NCBI GenBank assembly: GCA_001275005.1
Contig: JWZX01001739.1
Span: forward strand, 1-12,993
Source: Chrysochromulina tobinii
Lineage: Eukaryota > Haptophyta > Prymnesiales > Chrysochromulinaceae
DNA: 12,993 nt
Reading direction: 5' to 3'
The notes under the pieces were generated by a model. That model was not told where the DNA came from. It saw only the letters and a program-made list of their open reading frames with translations, and ran no database searches. Shown piece by piece: positions 5,767 to 12,993 of the stretch (position 1 is the first letter of the stretch; each line of letters opens with the position of its first letter). The position numbers and the translations under genes are program-made.

Positions 5767-8700
5767 ATGCCAGCGGACCGCCCGAGCCTGTCCACGCGCC
5801 TGTCGGCCGGCGCGTCGGCCGGCGCATCATCTACCGTTGGCACGCGTTCCTCCGGCCGCATCGTGCGGCTGGAGATGTACAACTTCAAGAGCTACAGCGG
5901 CCGTCGCGTCGTCGGCCCCTTCAAGAACTTCACCGCGGTCATCGGCCCGAACGGCGCGGGCAAGTCCAACACCATGGACGCGTGCGCGTTTGTCTCGGGC
6001 GTCAACTCCAAGGAGCTGCGCGGCAAGCAGCTCAAGGACCTCATCTACCGCTCGACGGCCGACACGGGCGACGAGAAGCGCACCGCGTCGGTCACACTCG
6101 TCTTCGAAAAGGACGGCAAAGAGACGGCCTTCAAGCGCTCGATTCTCAGCTCGGGCATCGGCAAGTACCACATCGATGGCCTTCCCGTATCGGCGGAGGA
6201 CTACCAGAAGCGCCTGCAGGCCGAGGGCATCATGTCCGACGCGCACGCGAGCTTCCTCGTCTTCCAAGGGTACGTGTCCGAGCTCGCGGCCAAGTCGCCG
6301 CAGGAGCTGACGGAGCTGCTCGAGCAGATCTCGGGCTCGGCCCAGCACAAGGACGAGTACGAGCGCCTCGAGCGCGAGAAGACCAAGGCCGAGAACCAGG
6401 CGAGCTACGCGTTCCAGAAGAAGAAGCTGCTCGTCCAGGAGCGCACCAACGTCGCGAAGCAGAAGAAGGAGGCGGAGGAGTACGCGGCGCTCCAAAAGGG
6501 GCTCAAGGAGACGCGGCGCAAGCTCGAGCTGCTTCGGCTCTTCCACCTCGAGAAGGAGGTGACGGAGCGCAAGCAGCTGGCTGAGGAGGAAGCCAGGGAG
6601 GCTGAGGAGGTCGCCGCCAAGCAGGAGGAGATCGAGCTGCTGGTGCGCACGCATGAGAAGGAGATGGCCGCGCAGCGCAGCCTCGTGGTCACGTCGGAGC
6701 GCAAGGCCGTCGATCTCGCCAAGAAGGTCGACGGGCGCTCGCCCGAGCAGATCCAGCTGCAGGCCGAGATTGAGCAGGTGCGATCTCCCTTGATTGCCCC
6801 TGATTGTCCCTGATTGCCCTTGATTGCCCTTGATGGCCACTGATGATCTTCGTCATCTGCTGAGATTGAACAGCACCATAAGCGCAAGGCGATGGCCGCA
6901 AAGTCCCTCGAGAAGCTCGAGAAGCAGCAGCATGACTCGGAGAAGCAGATGGCGACGCTCAAGCAAGAGCTCGACGAGATCCGCGCCAGATCGGGCCAGC
7001 TCGAGGCCGAGGGCGCGGCGGCCGAGGAGGCGGGAGATTTGGAGCTCGAGGGCGAGCAGCGTCGTGAGTACAATCAGCTCAAGGCGCAGGTGTTCTGCCG
7101 CTGAGTGCCGCTGAGTGCCGCTGAGTGCTCCTGAGTGCTCCTGAGCGCCTCGGTCACCCCCTCGATCTCCCCCTTGATCACTCCCTTGAGCACTCCCTCG
7201 ACCACCCCCTGAGCAGGTGGGCACCAAGACCGCCGCCATGTCCGAAGAGCTCGCCAAGAAGCGGCGCGAGCTGCGCGATCTCGAGCCGACGCTCATGCAG
7301 GCGCGCACGAAGCACGAGCAGCTCGTGCATGAGCTTCGTCAGCTGGAGGGCAAGCTGGGCGCGCTCGAGCAGCGCCAGACGGCGGGCGCGCAGGCGACGC
7401 ATCTCGCCGAGGCCGAGCTCAAGGCGCTCGCGCAGGAGGAGTCCCTGTTTTGCAAGTCCGTCGAGACGTCTCGCGTGCGGCGCCTGAAGCTCGAGGCCGA
7501 GCTCGGCGAGATGGAGGCGAGATTGCACGCTTCCAAGAGCGACCAGCGAGAGTCCGAGCGCGAGCGCCGCTCGGCGGAGGCGGTGCAGAAGCTCATGCGC
7601 ATCTACCCGGCGGTCCACGGACGGATGGTCGATCTCTGCAAGCCGACGAAGGCCATCTACCGCACCGCGCTCACGGTGGCGATGGGCAAGAACATGGACG
7701 CGGTCGTCGTCGACGATGAGAAGACCGCGATCGAGTGCATCCAGTACCTCAAGGAGCAAAAGTATGCGCCCGAGACCTTCATCCCGCTCGATTCGGTCCG
7801 CGTACGCCCGGCGCGCGACGCCCTGCGGCAGCTCGGAAAGTCGTACCTGCCCGTGCAGGACGTGGTCGCGACGCAGGACGAGCGCTTCAAGCCGGCCATC
7901 TTTTTCGCGGTCGGCGACACGATCGTGTGCGACTCGTGGCAAGAGGCGAGGCAGCTCGCGTTCCAGAGCGGCGCCGGCGAGCGGTACAAGGTCGTGACCA
8001 AGGATGGCACCCTCATCAACAAGGCCGGCCTGATCACGGGCGGCTCGTCCCAGTCTGACAAGGAGCGGGAGAAGAAGTGGGACCGGGCGCCACAGTCACG
8101 CAAGGACCTCAAGGAGCACGATGAGCTCAAGAAGGTGATTGCGTCTTGATTGCGTCTGATTGAGTCTGATTGGTCCGAGGGCGTCTGATCGGGCCTGAGC
8201 TCGTCTCTGAGCTGCTTTGAGCTCCTACGATTGCCATCCTCATCAGTGAGCCCACCTGATTGCCACCCTCATCAGTGAGCCCACATGATTGCCACCCTCA
8301 TCAGTGAGCCCACATGATTGCCACCCTCATCAGGAGTACATGAAGCTGCTGACCGAGCTCGAGGCCCTCGAGAGCGTCGCGGCCGTGGACGAGCGCGCCC
8401 TCACGCTGCGGGAGCGCCTCGCTACCAAGCGCCTCGAGGCGGAGGCTGCCAAGGACGACCTGCGGCTCACGAGCACCAAGCTCTCCAAGCTGCAGGAGGA
8501 GCACAAGGTGATCAAGAAAGAGTCCGAGAAGGCGTCCAAGGAGCTGCGTACCCACGAGACGGCCAAGGAGAAGCTCGATGCCGAGCTTCGTCAACTTGCC
8601 GAGCAGTGCGCGCAGGTGGAGGACCGCATCTTTGCCGCCTTCTCAAAAAGGGTACGGCGTTGCGTCCTTGATTGCGTCGGATTGCGTCTGATTGCGTCGG

Positions 8701-10473
8701 ATTGCGTCTGATTGCGTCGGATTGCGTCGGATTGCGTCTGATGGCCTCGGATGGCGTCGGGTGGGTTGCACAGGTGGGCGTCGCCTCAGTGCGTGAGTAC
8801 GAGGAGACGCGCATCCGCAAGGCACGCGAGCGCGAGACGCAGCTGCTCGAGCTGCAGCAGCAAGAGTCGCGGCTGGTGGCACGCCTGACTTTCGAGGAGC
8901 GCAAGGCGCTCAGTACGGCGGCTAAGAAGCTTCGCGACTCGATGGCCAAGGATGAGAAGGAGCTGAGCGCCTTGGAGCACAAGCTGCGGCTGGCGCACGA
9001 GAAGAGCGACAAGCTCAAAGAGGTGCGTGCCGCCGAGTGCCGCGGAGTGCGACTGAGTGCCACCGAGTGCCATGCCATTCACGACTCTCACCGTCCTCCT
9101 GGTCTCGTCTGACCACGTCTGAACAGGACGCGGCGAAGGCGGAGGAGGAGGCGAAGAAGGCCAGGGAAGCGCGCGCCGCCGCCGAGGCTGCCCTCAAGAA
9201 CGCAAAGCGGGACCTCAAGGCGGTGGCCGACCAGACGGCAGCGGCGCGCGCCAAGGAGGCCGCAGCGAGGGAGTCGCTCGAAGAGCGACGTGGGCAGCGG
9301 CAGCGTGCCTTTGCACGTGCGCAGCTCGCGGAGCTCGATCTGCCTCTCCTCCCCGCCGACGAGGACGTGGACATGGGCGACGGCACCGCAACCACGGCCC
9401 CTGCAGGCGGTAGGAGCGGCGGCAAGCACGGCAGTGCGGGCAAGCGCAAGCGTTCCGGCAGTGCGGGCGCCGTCGCGGTCACCGGCGCGAGCCTGCTCGC
9501 GTCCGAACTGATGGCGAGTGAGCCGTTTGAAGCGAGCGCTCTCGTGGGCACTGGGACGCTCAACGGCGAGCCTGAGGTGGCGGATGAGGGCGCCCAGGGC
9601 AGCGCGAGCGCCGGAGCGGGCGGCGCGAGCGGCGGCGCGGCGGCGGGTTCGGAAAGGGTTCGAGTCGACTTTTCGTCCCTCGACGCGCTCGAGCGTACCA
9701 GCAAGCCTGCGGACTTTGAGAAGCATCTTGGCGCCGAGATTTCGGAGGCGAGCCGCGCGATCGACGCGATGACGCCGAACATGAAGGCGATCGAGCAGTA
9801 TGATGAGGTGCAGCAGCGGCTGCTCGAGGTGGAGACCGAGTACGACGCTGTCAAGGCGAGCCAGAAGGAGGCCAACTCGAGCTTCCAGAACGCGCGCAAT
9901 CAACGGTACTCCAAGTTCATGAGCTGCTTCAAGGTGATCTCCGAGTCCATCGACGACAAGTACAAGGACCTGACGCAGACCGAAGGCGTCCTCGTGGGCG
10001 GCACGGCCTACCTGTCGATAGAGGACACGACCGAACCCTACCTGCACGGGATCAAGTACACGGCCATGCCGCCCGCGAAGCGCTTCCGCCCGATGATGGA
10101 GCTCAGTGGTGGCGAACGTACCGTCGCGGCGCTCGCGCTCCTCTTTGCGATCTGGGAGTTCCGCCCGTCGCCCTTTTTCGTAATGGATGAGATCGACGCG
10201 GCCCTCGACAACGTCAACGTGACGCGCGTCGCCCAGTACATTCGCGAGCGCGCGGCGGAGGGCAAGATCCAGTTCGTGGTCATCTCTCTCAAGGACACCT
10301 TCTACCACATGGCGCACTCGCTCGTGGGCGTGTACCGGGATCGCTCGGACGAGAGCTCCGATGTGGTGACGCTTGATCTCGAGTCGCTTGAGCAGCCGCC
10401 CGGAGCGGCCGAGCCGCGCCGCTCGTCCGGTGCGTCGACATCGTCCTTCCGCAAGTCGCTCGAGGTCAAGTGA
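5767..10473 (+). CDS. SMC1: Cohesin subunit SMC1 (structural maintenance of chromosomes), six exons
   Basis: Exons 5767-6777, 6874-7089, 7217-8134, 8334-8651, 8774-9022 and 9127-10473 give 1352 residues. Landmarks: GRIVRLEMYNFKSYSGRRVVGPF, as in SMC1; Walker A GPNGAGKSN with Lys66; FLVFQGYVSELA; N-terminal coiled coil; hinge about 540-690 with VHGRMVDLCKPTKAIYRTAL, GKNMDAVVVDDEKT and GLITGGSS; C-terminal coiled coil; signature LSGGERTVAALALLFAI at 1230; Walker B PFFVMDEIDAALDN (Asp1258, Glu1259). SMC1 pairs with SMC3 to form the cohesin ring holding sister chromatids together. The hinge and the LSGGERTVAA form point to SMC1, not SMC2-6. The ATG at 5767 has A at -3. It is about 120 residues longer than usual, mostly through a low-complexity insert at about 980-1080 (Gly/Ala/Ser-rich, with KRKR) in the C-terminal coil. 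All five introns are phase 0. Confidence 0.96.
6778..6873 (+). other. SMC1 intron 1 (96 nt)
   Basis: Donor GAGCAG|GTGCGA and acceptor GAACAG|CACCAT, phase 0. The last 15 bases of exon 1 and of the intron match at 13 positions (GCYGAGATTGARCAG). Inside are five or more decamers of the type CTGATTGCCC. An earlier AG at 6864 would give the same frame plus three extra residues (IEQ). Confidence 0.87.
7090..7216 (+). other. SMC1 intron 2 (127 nt)
   Basis: Donor GCGCAG|GTGTTC and acceptor TGAGCAG|GTGGGC, phase 0, with GCAGGTG at both junctions. The first half is a decamer array (GCTGAGTGCC type, about five units). The second half is pyrimidine-rich with clustered TTGA and CTGA. Confidence 0.88.
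8135..8333 (+). other. SMC1 intron 3 (199 nt), decamers then a 29-nt tandem array
   Basis: Donor AAGAAG|GTGATT and acceptor CTCATCAG|GAGTAC, phase 0. The first part has decamers TGATTGCGTC. The rest is a 29-nt repeat array whose units carry their own acceptor-like sequence. Confidence 0.9.
8229..8333 (+). repeat. 29-nt tandem repeat, 3.6 copies, each with an acceptor-like CTCATCAG
   Basis: Units start at 8229, 8258, 8287 and 8316 with the same gattgccaYcctcatcag core; the first three go on with tgagcccac. Units 2 and 3 are identical and unit 1 differs at two bases. The fourth unit breaks off exactly at CAG, where exon 4 starts. Choosing an upstream copy as acceptor would put TGA directly at the joint in frame. 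Confidence 0.93.
8652..8773 (+). other. SMC1 intron 4 (122 nt), near-pure decamer array
   Basis: Donor AAAAGG|GTACGG and acceptor TTGCACAG|GTGGGC, phase 0, restoring FSKRVGVASVREYEE, which matches the conserved SMC1 segment after the C-terminal coil start. Almost the whole intron is the decamer attgcgtcKg repeated about ten times. Confidence 0.87.
9023..9126 (+). other. SMC1 intron 5 (104 nt)
   Basis: Donor AAAGAG|GTGCGT and acceptor CTGAACAG|GACGCG, phase 0. The first half has NNcgagtgcc decamers. The second half ends with gtctgaccacgtctgaacag, where CTGAC makes a good branch point about 15 bases before the exon. Confidence 0.88.
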
Positions 10474-10914
10474 GGTGCGAAGGGAGAGAGCGTCCGAGAG
10501 CAACTGACAGAGCGAGCGGAGAGCGAGAATGCGAGACTGAGATAGTAGACCCTTCTCGCGTAGAAAGCGGCATGCAGCCGAAAACTGTGTACAGAGGGCC
10601 ACTGCCCGATTGGTTGCACGTAGAGAGCGGGCCCGGCGGACGAGTGCCGTCACTCTGCCGAGATGTACGCCCGGCCGCATGTCCCTCGCAACTCGTCATA
10701 CGTCAAGTAAATTAAGCACATTTACTCCGATACGCGCGACCGTTTTCCGCTGTTCCCGGGTCAGTCCGCCACTCCGCCTGTTCCGGCCCCGCCCGGCCGA
10801 GATCGAGATCCCCGGCCCTGAACCTCCCCGTTAATAACCTCACCGCCCATGTGCAGAATGGCTCGCGCCGAAACCATGCGCCGTGCGCTACATGCCCCTG
10901 CGCCCTCTCTTCCT
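10474..10914. other. Convergent intergenic region after SMC1
   Basis: SMC1 ends at 10473 and the minus-strand SPRY-LRR-WD40 gene ends at 10915, so this stretch holds two 3' UTRs. The 3' flank of SMC1 starts with a purine-rich GAGAG/GAGCG stretch. There is no AATAAA. Small open frames in it have no recognisable domain. I see no RNA gene. Confidence 0.6.
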
Positions 10915-11835
10915 CTATCTCGCCTTCTTTGTACCGGCCGGCCTCCACACGAAGAGCTTGCCTTGATCAGCATCACCAGTGCCGTTCATCACGCTCGCGA
11001 CAAAGCCGCCCGACGGCGAGATGGCCACGCTCCTAACAGGGCTAGGGTGTGTGTCGAGCGTGGCGCACTCGCTCGCGTCGACGTCTTCGAGGAGCGACCA
11101 GACCTTGATCGTCCTGTCGTCGCTTCCGCCGCTCACCAGCACCGAGCCACCGAGGGCGAGGCTCTGCACTGATCCCTTGCGCCCGTGCAGCTCGCGCACG
11201 AGCTGGCCGGTGGAGAGAGCAAAGACGCGCACGACCGCATCCAACCCTCCGGTGGCGAGCACATCCCCTTGCATGCGCACCGCGCGCAAGGGGCTCGGAT
11301 GGGCCAGCGTGCGCCGGCTGGCGCCGCCGTCGCGCGGCCAGAGGCGGACAGTCGCATCATCGCTGCCCGTCGCGATCGCCTCCTCACCCACGTCGACGCA
11401 GCTCACACGTGCAGAGTGCTCCACCAGCGTGGCGACGCACTCGCGCGCGCGCAGACGCCACAGCTTGACCGTGCTGCCGGTCGAGCCACTCACGACGAGG
11501 TCGCCGCGCACCGCGACGCTGTTGACGGACGAGCCGCTGTGCTGCAACTGGCCGGCGGTGGCGAGCGTGTCCGCATCCCACAGGCGTAGGCTGCCAGACG
11601 TGTCGCCGGTGACGATGTGGACGCCGTCGGTGGCCACGGCGACCACGTCCGCCACGTGCCCCTCGAGCACGCCGACTGTGCTCGCATCGGGTCGGTAGAC
11701 GGTCGCGTTGCGCGTCGAGGCGGCCGAGCCCGCGGCGATGAGTCGTGACTCGTCCGGGAAGAGCTGCAGCAGGTTGATGCTCCCGGGGTCGCCGCCGATC
11801 TTGGCGCTCGCCTCCGCCGCTTTGACCGCGCCGTG

Positions 11836-11838
11836 CTA
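11836..11838 (-). other. In-frame TAG between LRR and WD40 parts
   Basis: The local reading is Ala-Ala-Trp-stop-His-Gly-Ala-Val-Lys. The frame before and after the stop is the same. One base change (TAG to TAC) would read Tyr. A 54-base GT-AG intron ending in this TAG could also remove it, but all other introns in the window are 96 bases or longer. Confidence 0.8.
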
Positions 11839-12123
11839 CCACGCGGCGGGGCCAAGGTCGAGGAGCCAGCCTGTTGGCAAGTTTGGCACCGCCGATGGGT
11901 AGGCCGGGTTGCGGCGCAAGTCGACGTGCAGCTCGCGCAGCCCGGCGGCGGCGGCAACGAGCGACGTGACGTGCTCAACACTCAGCCGGTTGCCTATCAG
12001 AGAGAGGTGGCGCAGCGACGTTATCCGAGGCAAGGCGTCGCACAGGAGCGACACCGCCTTGCCGCCATCAAGGGCGCGCAGGCCGAGCCCCCGCAGGGCC
12101 AGCAAGCGCAGCCGGCCGGTGAG

Positions 12124-12130
12124 GGACTGC
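12124..12130 (-). other. One-base frameshift inside the LRR region
   Basis: Up to Phe-Glu-Ala (codon GCA at 12130-12128) one frame carries the LRR pattern. From Ser-Leu-Thr-Gly (TCC at 12126-12124) a second frame carries it. The extra base is about position 12127. It may be a real mutation or a sequencing or assembly error in GC-rich DNA. Confidence 0.75.
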
Positions 12131-12993
12131 CTCGAAGGACGCGGCCGACGCGGCGACGGCGGTGCCGCTCAGGTCGAATGTGTGGAGGTGCCGGGCATTG
12201 GCGAGCGCGAGGCACTCGTCGGCCGCCAGCTGGCTCCCGCTCACGTCGAGCTCCGCCACCACGCACGACGACGCGCCCAGCGCCGCCGCGAGCGTCGCGC
12301 CGTCGCCCGCGGCCCACGCGCCGTTGCCGCCCAGCCGCACCGTGCGCAGCGCGTTGCCCTCGCGACCCATCAGCGCGCACAGCGGCCGCAGCATCGCAGA
12401 GCACCCCGCCGCGCCCGCCACCACGGCACGCTCGATGCGCACCTCGACCGTCCCATGATCCCGGCCGACGCCAAAGTGCACGCCGCTCGGCACGCCGCGC
12501 ACCTCGGCGGCCCTCTGGCCGTTGATGTGCCACGCGAGCACGCCGCCGGCGAGCGTCATGCGGATCCGATCGCCCGCCTTGTAGGTGGGAAGGCCGCTCT
12601 GGACATAGGAGACCTTGTGCACGATTCTACCGTCCGACCTGTAGCCCCAGCTCTCGGCGTCTTCACCCAGAGAGCGGGACAGGGCGCCCTTGCCCGGCAG
12701 CGCCGCCCCTATGCAGCAGCCTTTAGGACTCGTGCACAGCTGAACGACAAGCTCGACCATCGGCGAGACCGCGCCGAGCAGCGCCCGCCCTTTCTTATGG
12801 AGCCTCACGCTCCGCCCGTCGTCGCCGAGCGTGACGCTCGCGACCTTGAGCTCCGGCGCGAACAGCAGCGCGAGCCGCTGCAGCGAGGCGGTCTCCGTCA
12901 CTTCGATCGCCTGCGCCGAGCAGTCGACCTCACGCAGCGACAGTCGGCACGCGCCGCTCATCAGGGCCGCCTGCCGCTCCAGGACCGCCTCAA

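Larger units (their letters stand above)
10915..12993 (-). pseudogene. SPRY-LRR-WD40 protein gene, 5' end outside the window, interrupted by a frameshift and an in-frame TAG
   Basis: The minus strand is open from the right edge. A B30.2/SPRY-like domain lies at about 12844-12427 (SWGYRSDGRIVHK, AGDRIRMTLAGGVLAWHING). Leucine-rich repeats follow (LRTVRLGGNG, VVAELDVSGSQL, HTFDLSGTAV), change frame at about 12127, and go on as LTGRLRLLALRGLGLRAL, TSLRHLSLIGNRLS and GLRELHVDLRRNP. A TAG at 11838-11836 ends that frame, but it is open again directly afterwards and encodes seven WD40 blades (for example SGSLRLWDADT, STVKLWRL, ATVRLWPRD, RTIKVWSLL), ending in TAG at 10917-10915. The first WD40 blade lies just after the internal stop with no ATG before it, so WD40 is not an independent gene. 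A decayed gene, two sequencing errors, or a missed small intron are all possible. Probable role: a protein-binding scaffold. Confidence 0.7.

Noticed and set aside
9655-9670. tRNA T-loop-like GGTTCGAGTC
   Set aside because: It lies inside SMC1 exon 6 and no cloverleaf can be formed around it.
9088-10680. 530-codon minus-strand open frame antisense to SMC1
   Set aside because: It is rich in Arg, Leu and Ala with no recognisable domain. The plus strand encodes the conserved SMC1 head, so this is a composition shadow.
10915-11835. WD40 propeller as an independent gene
   Set aside because: There is no ATG before the first blade after the in-frame TAG, and the frame continues directly from the LRR part.

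Overview
The window is nuclear DNA of a GC-rich eukaryote. It carries GT-AG introns, a cohesin SMC1 gene, a UBA-like/UBX-type gene start, and a eukaryotic-type UDP-galactopyranose mutase joined to a plant-like (MUR4-type) membrane-anchored epimerase. A marine microalga, perhaps a haptophyte or similar chromist, is my best guess. The sequence alone does not fix the taxon.

Layout from left to right: (1) positions 1-350, minus strand, the first exon of a protein with an N-terminal UBA-like domain and a long poly-Gly tract, running off the left edge; (2) 351-974, a non-coding flank; (3) 975-5533, minus strand, one six-exon gene whose 1205-residue product fuses a transmembrane anchor, a UDP-sugar 4-epimerase, a UDP-galactopyranose mutase and a C-terminal DUF3431-like domain; (4) 5534-5766, a short divergent promoter region; (5) 5767-10473, plus strand, a complete six-exon SMC1 cohesin gene (1352 residues); (6) 10474-10914, a convergent intergenic region; (7) 10915-12993, minus strand, a SPRY-LRR-WD40 gene that is open at the right edge and broken by one frameshift and one in-frame stop.

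The most interesting object is the fusion. It would carry UDP-hexose 4-epimerisation and pyranose-to-furanose ring contraction on one membrane-anchored polypeptide, a ready-made route to UDP-galactofuranose (or possibly UDP-arabinofuranose), with an extra domain of unknown function behind it. The second theme is the introns. Most are filled with short tandem repeats, mainly about 10 bp and containing CTGA, always in the orientation of the host transcript. Several are flanked by direct duplications across the splice junctions, the best being 23 of 24 bases. Both properties suggest recent intron gain or expansion.
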